DNA of 64,000 nt from Deltaproteobacteria bacterium HGW-Deltaproteobacteria-12 (GTDB lineage Bacteria; Desulfobacterota; Syntrophia; Syntrophales; Smithellaceae), in contig PHBK01000010.1 in assembly GCA_002840565.1 (NCBI GenBank), positions 213,660 to 277,659 on the forward strand, read 5' to 3'. Of this stretch, positions 8,334 to 17,677 are shown one piece after another. The position numbers and the translations under genes were made by a program. The stretch's first letter is position 1, and every line of letters begins with the position of its first letter. The notes below the pieces were generated by a model. The model was not told the DNA's origin, searched no databases, and saw only the letters and a list, made by a program, of their open reading frames with translations.

Positions 8334-10262
8334 CTATTTCTTTACTTCCTCAAAATCAGCATCAACAACGTCGTCATCCTTTTTCCCGGATGCTTGTCCG
8401 GTCCCGGCTTGCTGAGAGCCGCTGCCTGCACCGGCTTGGGGACCTCCCTGTGCGTCGGAAGTTTTAGCATACATGGCTTCCGCCAGTTTGTGTGAAACAT
8501 TCATCAATTCATCCTGCGCCTTTTTAATGGCATCGACGTCATCGCCCTCCAGAGCCTTCTTCGTTTTAGCGATAGCTTCCTCAATTTTAGTCTTTTCCGC
8601 CGCGTCCACTTTATCACCGAATTCCTTGATGTTTTTTTCGACGCTGTAAACCATCGAATCCGCCTGGTTGCGGGCTTCAATTAATTCCTTGCGGCGCTTG
8701 TCTTCTTCTGCATGGGCTTCCGCATCGCGTACCAGTTTTTGAATTTCCGCTTCCGATAATCCGCTGGAAGCTGTAATTTTAATGCTTTGTTCCTTGCCAG
8801 TACCAAGATCTTTAGCATGGACATGCACAATGCCGTTGGCATCAATGTCAAAGGTGACCTCTATCTGCGGCACACCGCGCGGCGCCGCCGGTATACCGAC
8901 AAGTTCGAAACGTCCGAGAGTTCTGTTATCCGCTGCCATCTGGCGCTCGCCCTGCAGAACATGAATACTGACAGCAGGCTGGTTATCAGCCGCCGTAGAG
9001 AAGGTCTGGCTCTTTTTGCAGGGAATTGTTGTATTCTTCTCTATTAATCTGGTCATGACGCCACCCAGGGTTTCAATACCCAGAGAAAGTGGAGTAACGT
9101 CCAGCAGCAGCACATCTTTTACATCGCCCGCCAAAACACCACCTTGAATGGCGGCACCGATCGCTACAACTTCATCCGGATTAACACCTTTATGCGGTTC
9201 TTTCCCGAAGATTTCCTTAACTTTCTGCTGAACGCGCGGCATTCTGGTCATTCCTCCGACCAAAATTACTTCATTGATATCTTTAGTGGATAGATTCGCA
9301 TCCTTGATCGCAGTGCGGCAGGGATCGACCACTTTATCAATTAACTCTTCGACTAATGATTCCAGCTTGGCTCTGGTCAGCTTAATATTCATGTGCTTGG
9401 GGCCGGAAGCATCAGCTGTGATAAAAGGCAGATTGATATCTGTTTCCATTGTGGTTGAAAGTTCCATTTTTGCCTTTTCCGCTGCTTCTTTCAACCGCTG
9501 GAGCGCCATCTTATCGCTTCTCAGATCAATGCCCTGATCTTTCTTAAACTCAGCCACAAGAAAATCCATTACACGCTGGTCGAAATCCTCACCACCCAAA
9601 TGCGTGTCGCCGTTTGTTGATTTGACTTCAAAGACCCCTTCACCCAATTCCAGAATGGATATATCAAAAGTTCCACCGCCCAAATCAAAAACAGCGATCT
9701 TTTCATCTTTCTTTTTGTCCAGACCGTAGGCTAATGCCGCCGCCGTCGGTTCATTAATAATGCGCAAAACGTTTAAACCGGCAATGCGTCCGGCATCTTT
9801 TGTCGCTTGACGCTGCGAATCATTAAAATAGGCCGGTGTAGTAATAACGGCATCGGTTACCTTTTCTCCCAGATAATCCTCCGCCGTCTGTTTCATCTTG
9901 GCTAAAATCATCGCTGATATTTCCGCCGGAGAGTAATTCTTACCTCTGGTCGTAACCTGGGCGTCGCTGTTGGGCGCTTCCGTTATTTTATAAGGAATAA
10001 TTTTAATGTCGTATTGGACTTCTTTCGAATTAAATTTTCTGCCGATCAATCTTTTAACCGCATAAATGGTATTTTCCGAATTAGTAATGGCCTGTCTTCT
10101 GGCCACCTGGCCTACTAAACGCTCCCCGCTTTCTGTTATAGCAACAACAGATGGTGTTGTACGATTACCTTCCTGATTAGCGATAACGACAGGATCTCCT
10201 CCTTCCATTATAGCGACGCAAGAATTAGTTGTTCCTAAATCAATTCCGATTATTTTTCCCAT
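8334..10262 (-). CDS. dnaK: Chaperone protein DnaK (Hsp70)
   Basis: A 642-residue Hsp70. It begins [19 protein letters not shown], has the phosphate loops [10 protein letters not shown] and GGMTRMP, the linker [15 protein letters not shown], the substrate-binding domain, and a Gly/Gln-rich tail ending in EEVKK. It is the ATP-driven folding chaperone that works with DnaJ and GrpE. The start at 10262 is chosen because a perfect AGGAGG lies 5 bases upstream; the longer frame only adds overlap with grpE. It is the last gene of gmhA-grpE-dnaK; dnaJ does not follow. Confidence 0.98.
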   Translation of the reverse strand: MGKIIGIDLGTTNSCVAIMEGGDPVVIANQEGNRTTPSVVAITESGERLVGQVARRQAITNSENTIYAVKRLIGRKFNSKEVQYDIKIIPYKITEAPNSDAQVTTRGKNYSPAEISAMILAKMKQTAEDYLGEKVTDAVITTPAYFNDSQRQATKDAGRIAGLNVLRIINEPTAAALAYGLDKKKDEKIAVFDLGGGTFDISILELGEGVFEVKSTNGDTHLGGEDFDQRVMDFLVAEFKKDQGIDLRSDKMALQRLKEAAEKAKMELSTTMETDINLPFITADASGPKHMNIKLTRAKLESLVEELIDKVVDPCRTAIKDANLSTKDINEVILVGGMTRMPRVQQKVKEIFGKEPHKGVNPDEVVAIGAAIQGGVLAGDVKDVLLLDVTPLSLGIETLGGVMTRLIEKNTTIPCKKSQTFSTAADNQPAVSIHVLQGERQMAADNRTLGRFELVGIPAAPRGVPQIEVTFDIDANGIVHVHAKDLGTGKEQSIKITASSGLSEAEIQKLVRDAEAHAEEDKRRKELIEARNQADSMVYSVEKNIKEFGDKVDAAEKTKIEEAIAKTKKALEGDDVDAIKKAQDELMNVSHKLAEAMYAKTSDAQGGPQAGAGSGSQQAGTGQASGKKDDDVVDADFEEVKK

Positions 10263-10272
10263 CTTTTCCTCC

Positions 10273-10884
10273 TTATTCTCCATTTTCCACAATTTGTTCA
10301 TGTGCACTATTTTCTTTATTCATCTTTTTGCATACAGAAACTCTGGAAGGCCGCAAAAGCCTGCCGTTAAGTAAATATCCTCTTTGAAATTCACATATCA
10401 CTTTGTTCGCTTCGTGATGTTCACTGTCTGTCTGCATCATTGCCTCGTGAAAATTGGGATCAAAATCTTTCCCTGCACATTCAATAGCTTCCACACCATG
10501 CTTCTTCAGGCAACACAAGAACTGATCCTGAATCAGCTGTAGACCCTCTTTAAAGGCCTTTATATCGCTGCTGCTTCCGACATGTTCCAAAGCTCTATCC
10601 AATGAATCAACAAAAGGCAGAACATCTTTGATAACATCTTCTTTGCCGTATTTTAATATCTCGGTTTTTTCTTTGGCAGCACGCTTTTTATAGTTATCTA
10701 ATTCAGCAACAGCCCGCACATATTTATCATAATTTGCTGCCGCCTCTTTTTCCTTTTCAGCAAGTTTTGCCTTTAACTCAATCCTTTCTGAATCACTATC
10801 TTCAGCAATACCCTCCACAGCATGATCTTTGATCTCTTCAGTTTGACCATGCCCGTCTATTTGTCCTTTTTTATGTTTCCTCAC
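10273..10884 (-). CDS. grpE: Nucleotide exchange factor GrpE
   Basis: A 203-residue GrpE, which releases ADP from DnaK. It has a charged N-terminus, a long coiled-coil helix (about 30-85, with [14 protein letters not shown]), the [15 protein letters not shown] segment and a beta-domain near [21 protein letters not shown]. The canonical motif is GY-L-R-LRPA-V-V; here LRPSRVSV is slightly altered. It ends 10 bases before dnaK and begins 24 bases after gmhA, so the three genes form one transcript. Confidence 0.95.
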   Translation of the reverse strand: MRKHKKGQIDGHGQTEEIKDHAVEGIAEDSDSERIELKAKLAEKEKEAAANYDKYVRAVAELDNYKKRAAKEKTEILKYGKEDVIKDVLPFVDSLDRALEHVGSSSDIKAFKEGLQLIQDQFLCCLKKHGVEAIECAGKDFDPNFHEAMMQTDSEHHEANKVICEFQRGYLLNGRLLRPSRVSVCKKMNKENSAHEQIVENGE

Positions 10885-10908
10885 TATTACCTCTGAATTA
10901 ATTATTAA

Positions 10909-11493
10909 TTATTTTAAGTCCGGCTTCTGAAAAAGCTTGATATCAACTAAATCACAAATTGCATGACCAGCTGTGATATGTGCTTCCTGGATTCGCGCTG
11001 TAACTGACGAAGAAACATTGATGGATAAATCAGCCACCTTTCCTATTGCTCCGCCATCCTTGCCGGTAAAAGCGATGGTTACCAAACCTATTTTTTTTGC
11101 GACTTCCATTGCCTTCAAAACATTTGCAGAATTGCCGCTGGTACTGATTCCCCAGGCGATGTCGCCCGCCTGGCCGATAGCGCGTATTTGCTTGCTGAAT
11201 ACTTCGGAAAAATCATAATCATTACCAATACTGGTGATTATTGAACTATCCGTGGTCAGTGCTATCGCCGGTAGTGGCGGCCTTTCAATAACAAAGCGGT
11301 TCACAAACTCAGCAGCAAGATGCTGTGCATCTGCCGCAGAGCCGCCATTGCCAAAAATCAAAATTTTATTCCCCGCTTTTAGAGCGGCCGTTAATGCCTC
11401 GACAACATTCACCAGTTTGCTGAGATTTTCATTAACAAAAGTTTCTTTTACGCGGTTGCTTTCTTTGAATATTTTTATTATATGATCTTCCAT
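10909..11493 (-). CDS. gmhA: Sedoheptulose-7-phosphate isomerase (phosphoheptose isomerase)
   Basis: A 194-residue SIS-domain protein. GNGGSAADAQHLAAEFVNRF, ALTTDSSIITSIGND and WGISTSGNSANVLKA are the GmhA signatures. It converts sedoheptulose 7-phosphate to D-glycero-D-manno-heptose 7-phosphate, the first step of LPS-core heptose synthesis. It is the first gene of an operon with grpE and dnaK, an unusual pairing, and has a good promoter upstream. The DnaA-initiator-associating (DiaA) paralogue is an alternative, but motifs fit GmhA well. Confidence 0.9.
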   Translation of the reverse strand: MEDHIIKIFKESNRVKETFVNENLSKLVNVVEALTAALKAGNKILIFGNGGSAADAQHLAAEFVNRFVIERPPLPAIALTTDSSIITSIGNDYDFSEVFSKQIRAIGQAGDIAWGISTSGNSANVLKAMEVAKKIGLVTIAFTGKDGGAIGKVADLSINVSSSVTARIQEAHITAGHAICDLVDIKLFQKPDLK

Positions 11494-11540
11494 ACTTACC
11501 TATTATTATTCTCTCAAAAACCCTCTCGCAAAGCGGCACT

Positions 11541-11569
11541 AATATATTTACGCGCCTATCCCCTGTCAA
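11541..11569 (-). promoter_or_regulatory. Sigma-70-type promoter for gmhA-grpE-dnaK
   Basis: On the minus strand, TTGACA (11569-11564), 17-base spacer, TATATT (11546-11541). It is 48 bases upstream of the gmhA start. No CIRCE element or clear sigma-32 box was recognised. Confidence 0.65.
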
Positions 11570-11639
11570 GGGCAGCAGACGGATTTTTCTCATCATTTTC
11601 TTATTTTGAATTTAATAAATAATCCTGGGTGGATTAATC

Positions 11640-11667
11640 TTGACAACGAAATTTTGATAAATATATT
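11640..11667 (+). promoter_or_regulatory. Sigma-70-type promoter for the hsp20 genes
   Basis: TTGACA (11640-11645), 16-base spacer, TATATT (11662-11667), about 75 bases upstream of the first hsp20. It is divergent from the gmhA-grpE-dnaK promoter. Confidence 0.5.
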
Positions 11668-11741
11668 TTTTTTGAATAAAGCTACAATGATTAATGATAG
11701 CAAATATTTAGACAATATTTAGTTAGAAAGGAGGATTGCTT

Positions 11742-12179
11742 ATGTTCACACCTAGTCTATGGAAGTTTAGGAGTTTCCCAGATGCTGCTCCGGAGATATT
11801 ACGCCTGCAGCAGGAGATGAACAGGCTCTTTTCCAATGCAGAGCAGAGAAAATCATATGATTATCCTGCTATTAACATATGGGAAAATATGAAGAGCGCT
11901 TTTGTAACTGCAGAGTTGCCGGGACTTGATCCGGAAAGGATTGATATTGAAGTTACCGGGGATATCCTTACATTATCGGGAAGCAGTCAGATTGAATCTT
12001 TAAAAGGGAGTGAAAGTTATTTGCGTCAGGAAAGAATACAGGGAAGTTTTAAACGAAAAATTCAATTGTCTTTCCCGGTCGATCCGAAAAAAGTGGAAGC
12101 ACATTATGAAAAAGGTATCTTGAGTGTTACGTTGCCGCGCTTAGAAGAAAGTTTGCCCAAAAAAATCAAGATAAATTAA
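11742..12179 (+). CDS. Hsp20 family small heat-shock protein (first of three)
   Basis: A 145-residue small heat-shock protein. The alpha-crystallin domain spans about 45-140, with AELPGLDPERIDIEVTGDILTLSG and the closing motif AHYEKGILSVTLP. These proteins form oligomers and hold unfolding clients for DnaK. The ATG at 11742 is preceded by AAAGGAGG; an in-frame TTG at 11736 falls against the ribosome site and is rejected. It is followed 20 bases later by a second hsp20. Confidence 0.93.
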   Translation: MFTPSLWKFRSFPDAAPEILRLQQEMNRLFSNAEQRKSYDYPAINIWENMKSAFVTAELPGLDPERIDIEVTGDILTLSGSSQIESLKGSESYLRQERIQGSFKRKIQLSFPVDPKKVEAHYEKGILSVTLPRLEESLPKKIKIN

Positions 12180-12199
12180 CTGAAAGGAGGTCAATTGCC

Positions 12200-12592
12200 A
12201 TGTCCGAAAAAGACCTGCATAAAACTGAAAACACCGCCGCCAAAGAAAGAATCCGCAATGTCAAAACTTTTGTACCGCATGTGGATATTTATGAGAATAA
12301 AGATGCTATATTTCTAATTGCGGATATGCCTGGAGTCGATGAAAAGAGTGTGGAAGTAGAACTGGAAAAAAACACTCTAACTATTAACGGCCGCGTGAAC
12401 GTTGATGAAGCTAAAGATAAAAGCATCGTGTATTCCGAATACGAAATCGGTGATTACGAAAGAACGTTTACTTTATCTGAAGAAATTGACCGCGAAAAAA
12501 TATACGCAACCGTAAAGAACGGTGTATTGCGACTGGAATTACCGAAAGCGGAAAAGGTTAAACCGAAAAAAATCGCTGTCAAAGCGGCGTAA
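12200..12592 (+). CDS. Hsp20 family small heat-shock protein (second of three)
   Basis: A 130-residue small heat-shock protein with an alpha-crystallin domain from about residue 28 (HVDIYENKDAIFLIADMPGVDE) to the ATVKNGVLRLELP motif. The N-terminal arm is short and charged, so oligomers may be smaller than those of its neighbours. A GAAAGGAGG ribosome site lies 9 bases upstream. It shares a transcript with the first hsp20 and is followed by a hairpin terminator. Confidence 0.93.
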   Translation: MSEKDLHKTENTAAKERIRNVKTFVPHVDIYENKDAIFLIADMPGVDEKSVEVELEKNTLTINGRVNVDEAKDKSIVYSEYEIGDYERTFTLSEEIDREKIYATVKNGVLRLELPKAEKVKPKKIAVKAA

Positions 12593-12655
12593 AGAGGCTC
12601 ATCAAACTTATGGTTGACACTACGAAAAATACGCCGAGTAAAGGATTAAAGCAAA

Positions 12656-12679
12656 AACCCCGCTTGCTGCGGGTTATTT
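12656..12679 (+). terminator. Possible terminator after the second hsp20
   Basis: AACCCCGC / GCGGGTT stem with one bulged C and a TTGCT loop, followed by ATTT. The weak T run makes this only probable; it may attenuate transcription into the third hsp20. Confidence 0.5.
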
Positions 12680-12766
12680 CGACTAACCAATTCTAACTGG
12701 TGACTTATAACAAGTATAAAGTCAACTCTTGGAACTGGAGTCTCATTAAGAAAGGAGGATATGATC

Positions 12767-13261
12767 ATGAAAACTAAAAGTTTATTGCCAGCAGTGCAAA
12801 GACCCATGGGAAGAGATGACGATCATCCCTTCTATTCTTTGCAGCGTCAGATGAACAGTTTGTTTGATGATTTCTTCACCGGATTTGATGTCCTGCCTCG
12901 CGCACTGGCAGCCGGAGGATTCGGTTCTTTCTCGCCATCCGTTGACGTCAAAGAAAGCGATAAAGATTTTACCATTCGCGCGGAACTTCCCGGCGTGGAC
13001 GAAAACGATATTGAAGTCACCGTGACCAAAGATGCCGTTACCATTAAAGGCGAAAAAAAAGAAGAAAAGGAAGATAAAGGAAAGAATTATTATTACATGG
13101 AACGTTCGTATGGTTCCTTCAATCGGGTAATTCCTCTGGCGTCGGAAACTGAATCAAGTAAAGCTGAAGCCAGTTTTAAGAACGGCGTCCTCAATGTTAC
13201 AATCCCTAAGAGTCAGGAGGCCAAAGCAAAAAGAACAAAAGTTCCGATTAAATCAGCCTGA
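12767..13261 (+). CDS. Hsp20 family small heat-shock protein (third of three)
   Basis: A 164-residue small heat-shock protein. An N-terminal arm with LQRQMNSLFDDFFTGFD is followed by an alpha-crystallin domain (about 55-160), with RAELPGVDENDIEVTVTKDAV and the ASFKNGVLNVTIP closing motif. ATG 12767 is chosen because AGGAGG is 7-8 bases upstream; the ATG at 12761 is too close to it. It is the most canonical of the three paralogues and is followed by a strong terminator. Confidence 0.93.
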   Translation: MKTKSLLPAVQRPMGRDDDHPFYSLQRQMNSLFDDFFTGFDVLPRALAAGGFGSFSPSVDVKESDKDFTIRAELPGVDENDIEVTVTKDAVTIKGEKKEEKEDKGKNYYYMERSYGSFNRVIPLASETESSKAEASFKNGVLNVTIPKSQEAKAKRTKVPIKSA

Positions 13262-13267
13262 TAAAAA

Positions 13268-13297
13268 GCCGGCCGCATAATAGAATTTGCGGCCGGC
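13268..13297 (+). terminator. Hairpin terminator after the third hsp20
   Basis: Perfect 10-bp stem GCCGGCCGCA / TGCGGCCGGC with a 10-base loop, immediately after the stop codon; only a weak T run follows. Confidence 0.7.
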
Positions 13298-13450
13298 ATA
13301 AATTAAACCCTCCGTGGTCAAACTAAAGCGTAATCAAAACATATTCCCTCTATTCTTTATTTTACATAAATTGCCTTGTTTTGCTAAATTTCATTGAAAA
13401 ATATTGCTTCGGGCATTAGAGTGCCGCTTCTGAATAGAAAGGAGGTTTTT

Positions 13451-14419
13451 ATGAGATTCTTCAAGATCACAGCGACGCTTTTAATATTCTGCGTTCTGGG
13501 AAGTGCTGCTTATGGCAACACCAAAGAAATCAACCAACAAGCGGCCATAATGCCGGCGGTAATGAAATTCGGTACTATACCCGTTCTCCAATCGCTGCCT
13601 CTTTTCGTTGCTGCGGAAAAGGGATTTTTCCAGGAACGGGGGCTGAAAGTGGAAATTATTGTTTTTAACTCAGCCATGGAAAAAGATATGGCTCTTGCCT
13701 CCGGTCAGATTGCCGGATACTTTGGGGATATAATGACTCCAATTGTCCTGCAGGCTAACGGCATCGGAGTGAAGATAGTTGCCGCCAATTTCAATACATC
13801 CAATGAGCAACGCATGTTTGCTATTCTTACCTCCCCTCAATCCAAAAATAAACGTCTGGAGGAAGTCGCTAGAGACGGAATAGCTACCAGTTCTAACACC
13901 ATATCGGAATATCTTATAGCTCGTCTGCTGAATTCCCAGAAAATAAAACAAGACAATATCAAATTGATTGACGTAAAAAATATTCCTATCCGCCTGCAAA
14001 TGCTTTTGTCTAATCAGGTCAGCGCGGCACTGCTGCCGGAACCGCTGGCCACTCTGGCGGAGAGAAAAGGCGCCAAAGCGCTTGTCGACGACAGGGCGAA
14101 AGGATTATCCACTACCGTTCTCGTTTTCAGCGACAAATATATAAATACTTATCCGCACGCAATAAAGTCCTTTCATTCTGGGTTGCTAAAAGCAGCTGAT
14201 TATATTAACAAGAACCCCCAGGAAGTGCGCAACACCATGAATCGAGAATGTAAGATGCCGGAGCCGCTGCAAACGACATTTCCCATACCTGAATTTCCGC
14301 AATTGACAATACCTTCAGAAAAAAGGATCATGGATATCTATAATTGGCTGCGGGAAAAACAGCTCGTCAAAAGAAGAATGACTTACAAGGAAATTGTTGC
14401 TGATGGACACCTGCCATAA
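13451..14419 (+). CDS. ABC transporter substrate-binding protein, NMT1/SsuA type
   Basis: A 322-residue exported binding protein: signal peptide at 1-22, then a type II periplasmic fold with MKFGTIPVLQSLPLFVAAEKGFFQERGLKVEI, the hallmark of the NMT1/THI5/SsuA family that binds sulfonates, thiamine precursors, nitrate or aromatic acids. Start 13451 follows AAAGGAGG with good spacing; the longer frame to 13394 has no ribosome site. It is first in an overlapping operon with its ATPase and permease, then ubiE and menA. The substrate is unknown; the context hints at a quinone precursor or related aromatic. Confidence 0.85.
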   Translation: MRFFKITATLLIFCVLGSAAYGNTKEINQQAAIMPAVMKFGTIPVLQSLPLFVAAEKGFFQERGLKVEIIVFNSAMEKDMALASGQIAGYFGDIMTPIVLQANGIGVKIVAANFNTSNEQRMFAILTSPQSKNKRLEEVARDGIATSSNTISEYLIARLLNSQKIKQDNIKLIDVKNIPIRLQMLLSNQVSAALLPEPLATLAERKGAKALVDDRAKGLSTTVLVFSDKYINTYPHAIKSFHSGLLKAADYINKNPQEVRNTMNRECKMPEPLQTTFPIPEFPQLTIPSEKRIMDIYNWLREKQLVKRRMTYKEIVADGHLP

Positions 14420-15161
14420 GTTTCTGCAAGTAGATGGATTACATAAATCCTTTGAATCAGAAAATGAAATAAAAAAAGTACTGCAGGATGTGAGTTTTGA
14501 AATGACTTTTCACGACTCGCTGGCTATTGTCGGACCATCGGGCTGCGGTAAGACAACCGCCCTGCTCGCTATTGCCGGACTTCTCGCGCCCACAAAAGGG
14601 ACGGTCTGTTTTCAGGATCGTATCATCACCGGCCCGAACCGCAGCATTGCCCTGGTCTTACAGGAATACGGTTTATTCCCCTGGAAAACAGTCAAGGCCA
14701 ACATTTTGCTCGGAGCAAAATTGCAAAAAATAAATTTTTCCGATCGCTGGTTGGAAGCTGTAAAAAATGAGCTGGATATCGGGGGTCTCGATGATCTTTA
14801 TCCCGCGCAATTAAGCGGCGGACAGCGGCAAAGAGTGGCATTAGCCAGGGCGCTTCTTTTGAATCCCCAGCTGCTTTTATTGGACGAACCTTTTGCCGCA
14901 ATTGATACTGTCACCCGGGAGCGTCTCCAGAATCAGCTGCTGAAGATATTCCAGCAGCGCCGGTTCAGCTATATTATTGTCACTCATAATATTGAAGAAG
15001 CCGTTTTTCTCGGCAAGCGAATTATGGTTCTCAGCAATGGCGTTCCCAGCATTAATAAAATCATCCATAATCAGGGAATGGGTGAAATTGACTACCGCAA
15101 CAAACCGGAGTTTTTCGATCGAACTAAACAATTGCGGACAATCCTCGAGGAAATGCCATGA
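14403..15161 (+). CDS. ABC transporter ATP-binding protein (SsuB/TauB-like)
   Basis: A 252-residue ABC ATPase. Seen: Walker A GPSGCGKTT, Q-loop LQEYGLFPW, signature LSGGQRQRVALARAL, Walker B LLLLDEPFAAID and the switch His in IVTHNIEEA. The order and sequence match the nitrate/sulfonate/taurine importer group. ATG 14403 is used; it overlaps the 3' end of the binding-protein gene by 17 bases, with AAGGA upstream. It overlaps the permease gene by 4 bases. Confidence 0.93.
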   Translation: MDTCHKFLQVDGLHKSFESENEIKKVLQDVSFEMTFHDSLAIVGPSGCGKTTALLAIAGLLAPTKGTVCFQDRIITGPNRSIALVLQEYGLFPWKTVKANILLGAKLQKINFSDRWLEAVKNELDIGGLDDLYPAQLSGGQRQRVALARALLLNPQLLLLDEPFAAIDTVTRERLQNQLLKIFQQRRFSYIIVTHNIEEAVFLGKRIMVLSNGVPSINKIIHNQGMGEIDYRNKPEFFDRTKQLRTILEEMP

Positions 15162-15928
15162 GCAGTGGACGGCAGATTCTTACATACAGTGCCACAATCA
15201 TTATCATCTTTGTACTCTGGTATATTCTTTCTCTTGTTTTAGGCAGCAGTCTTCTTCCTGATCCATTTGTTGTTTTTCTCCGCGGCTTCCAGGAAATTGC
15301 CACAGCTGATTTCTGGTTGCATGTAGAGGCCAGCAGCTTCCGGCTTTTAGCCGGTTTGAGTATTGCATTTATCCTGGCTGTGCCGGCCGGACTGGTCCTG
15401 GGCAGCAATCCAAAACTTGACAACCTGTTCGCACCGCTTATTTACCTGGGCTATCCCATCCCCAAAATTGTCCTGATGCCCATTATATTTGTTATTTTTG
15501 GCCTGGGTGATACCGGGAAAATTGTACTTCTGACCATGATAGTTTTTTTTCAGTTGCTGATCACAACACGCGACAGCGCCCGTAAAATAACCAAGGAAAT
15601 AGCTTTGTCCTTCCAATCACTGGGTGGAACAAAATGGGATTATTATCTTCATGTTGTCTGGCCGGTAAGCCTGCCCGGCGTATTTACCTCACTGCGTATC
15701 GGCACGGGAACTGCTGTTGCCGTTTTATTTTTTATCGAATCCATTGCCACAAGCCGTGGACTGGGGGCATATATTATTGATTCCTGGGGTCGTGCGGATT
15801 ATGCAACCATGTTTGTGGGAATTATTGCGCTTTCCAGCATCGGTATTGTGTTGTATGAGTTCTTCGATCTTCTGGAAAGGAAGTTCAGCAAATGGAAAAT
15901 AGAACAAAACGCAAATACCCGCAGGTAA
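15158..15928 (+). CDS. ABC transporter permease (SsuC/TauC-like)
   Basis: A 256-residue inner-membrane protein with about six hydrophobic segments and the EAA-type loop (residues about 145-165, SFQSLGGTKWDYYLHVVWP) that contacts the ATPase. The fold is that of binding-protein-dependent transport permeases. Start overlaps the ATPase stop (ATGA); the 3' end overlaps ubiE by 37 bases, which is unusually long and indicates tight coupling with the quinone genes. Confidence 0.93.
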   Translation: MSSGRQILTYSATIIIIFVLWYILSLVLGSSLLPDPFVVFLRGFQEIATADFWLHVEASSFRLLAGLSIAFILAVPAGLVLGSNPKLDNLFAPLIYLGYPIPKIVLMPIIFVIFGLGDTGKIVLLTMIVFFQLLITTRDSARKITKEIALSFQSLGGTKWDYYLHVVWPVSLPGVFTSLRIGTGTAVAVLFFIESIATSRGLGAYIIDSWGRADYATMFVGIIALSSIGIVLYEFFDLLERKFSKWKIEQNANTRR

Positions 15929-16656
15929 GCACCATCAATGACCGGGAGCGGGTTGCCATAGTCAAAGAAATTTTTTCGACAATTCCCGGCAGGTATGACT
16001 TTCTAAATCATTTTCTCAGCCTCAGGCGCGATATCGCCTGGCGGCGTTTTGCCCTCTCCAAAATGGTTTTTCCCCGGGAAGGCCGGTTTCTTGATGTCGC
16101 CTGCGGCACTGGTGACTTGTCCATTGGCGCCGCCCTTAGCTATCCTTCAATTTCTGTCACCGGTATTGATTTCGTAAGGGAAATGGTACAAACTGGAAAA
16201 AGCAAAGTATCAGAAAAAGGTCTTTTTAATAGAATGGCTCTTCTGCAGGCCGATGCCTTGAAATTACCTTTTGATGATAATACTTTTGACGTCACGGCGA
16301 TAGCCTTTGGAATCAGAAATATTCCGGACAGGAACCAGGCCTTAAAAGAAATGCGACGCGTCACTGTGCCGGGGGGACAAATGATGGTATTGGAGATGAC
16401 ATTCATCCAGAACCGTCTCTTCAAGATGCTTTACTATATTTATTTGAACTACCTGCTTCCTCTCTTTGCCCGAATATTTTCGACAAATCCCGCCGCTTAT
16501 CATTATCTGGCCGATTCCATCATGACTTTTCCCACACCAGAGGCATTTGCCCGGCTCATGGAAAATGTAGGTATGGTAAATGTCAAAAAATATCCGCTCA
16601 CTTTCGGGATCACCTATCTCCATGTTGGAGAAAAACCACATATGGAGCTTCTGTGA
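15892..16656 (+). CDS. ubiE: Demethylmenaquinone / ubiquinone methyltransferase UbiE/MenG
   Basis: A 254-residue SAM-dependent methyltransferase. IFSTIPGRYDFLNHFLSLRRDIAWRR, FLDVACGTGDLS (SAM motif I), AFGIRNIPDRNQALKEMRRV and the C-terminal LTFGITYLHVG are diagnostic of UbiE/MenG. It carries out the C-methylation step that makes menaquinone from demethylmenaquinone. It is followed by menA with a 4-base overlap, consistent with menaquinone synthesis; no ubiquinone genes are seen. Confidence 0.93.
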   Translation: MENRTKRKYPQVSTINDRERVAIVKEIFSTIPGRYDFLNHFLSLRRDIAWRRFALSKMVFPREGRFLDVACGTGDLSIGAALSYPSISVTGIDFVREMVQTGKSKVSEKGLFNRMALLQADALKLPFDDNTFDVTAIAFGIRNIPDRNQALKEMRRVTVPGGQMMVLEMTFIQNRLFKMLYYIYLNYLLPLFARIFSTNPAAYHYLADSIMTFPTPEAFARLMENVGMVNVKKYPLTFGITYLHVGEKPHMELL

Positions 16657-17546
16657 TTAATAATAAAATACAAGCATGGATTCAGGCCAGCCGCATTCAT
16701 TTTTTTGTTGCGACTTTTATTCCTCTGCTCATTGGATGGTTTCTGGCAATTCAGGAGTACGGACAAAGTCATCCGCTGCGATTTCTGCTGGTGTTATCCG
16801 GCTCCCTGATTGTGCATCTGATAACAAACCTGGCCAATGACTATTTTGAATATAACACGGGAACTGACGCAGGCGAGGCCATTGGCGGATCGCGGGTAAT
16901 TCAGGAAGGGAAGATAGCTCCGCAAACAATGTTGAAAGTCATTATTGTGCTTTATGCCATTGCCTTTGCTATTGCCCTGATTATAATTTTTAATTTCCGG
17001 TTGTATTTACTGTCCATTCCCATCTTATTTGCCGCCTTTAGCAGTCTTTTTTATGTGGCGCCGCCCATCCGTTACGGCTATCACGGACTGGGAGAACTTT
17101 TCGTTGGAATCAACATGGGGCCGATAATGGTCATTGGCACTTACTGGGTTATTGCGGGGCATCCGGGCTGGGTACCTTTTTTTGTCTCTCTTCCGGTAGG
17201 ACTCATGGTGGCGTTGATTCTTTACTATCAAAGCCTGCCCGATATGATAACCGATTACCGGGCACACAAATTCACTTTGGCTGTGAGGCTGGGCAAGAAG
17301 GGTGCGTATCGCTTGCTGCTTTTGTTTTTCCTGGTGATTTACCTGAGCATCTTTCTGCTGATTATTTCCGGACTTCTTTCCTGGTGGAGTTTCAGCTTCC
17401 TGCTGAGCCTGCCTCTGATCATCAAATTGACCGCAATTATCAAGAGAACGGAGAATTGGGTTTTGCTTGATCAACACGGCAAATATGTGCGGATGATTTA
17501 TTTTATCTGCGGACTGGCGATCATTGCCGGCATCCTTTTGAGATAA
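16653..17546 (+). CDS. menA: 1,4-dihydroxy-2-naphthoate polyprenyltransferase-like MenA (UbiA superfamily)
   Basis: A 297-residue membrane protein with eight to nine hydrophobic segments. The first Asp-rich motif is NLANDYFEYNTGTD (near residue 67), followed by GGSRVIQEGKI, which is typical of MenA. The second is LPDMITDYRAHKFTLAVRLG. It attaches the prenyl tail to the naphthoate head group in the membrane. The start is GTG at 16653, overlapping the ubiE stop (GTGA). If the organism uses the futalosine route, the acceptor would be the equivalent naphthoate, and MenA/MqnP cannot be told apart here. Confidence 0.87.
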   Translation: MINNKIQAWIQASRIHFFVATFIPLLIGWFLAIQEYGQSHPLRFLLVLSGSLIVHLITNLANDYFEYNTGTDAGEAIGGSRVIQEGKIAPQTMLKVIIVLYAIAFAIALIIIFNFRLYLLSIPILFAAFSSLFYVAPPIRYGYHGLGELFVGINMGPIMVIGTYWVIAGHPGWVPFFVSLPVGLMVALILYYQSLPDMITDYRAHKFTLAVRLGKKGAYRLLLLFFLVIYLSIFLLIISGLLSWWSFSFLLSLPLIIKLTAIIKRTENWVLLDQHGKYVRMIYFICGLAIIAGILLR

Positions 17547-17677
17547 TTAGATTATAGCGGCAAACCAGCCGTTCTTAAATATGAGATATTTAATGCAACC
17601 TTGCTCGGCCTGATGGCGCAGCATTGATGGCTGCTCCTCATGTTCAGCTCAAGTCCTTTATTGTCAGGGGATTAAGA

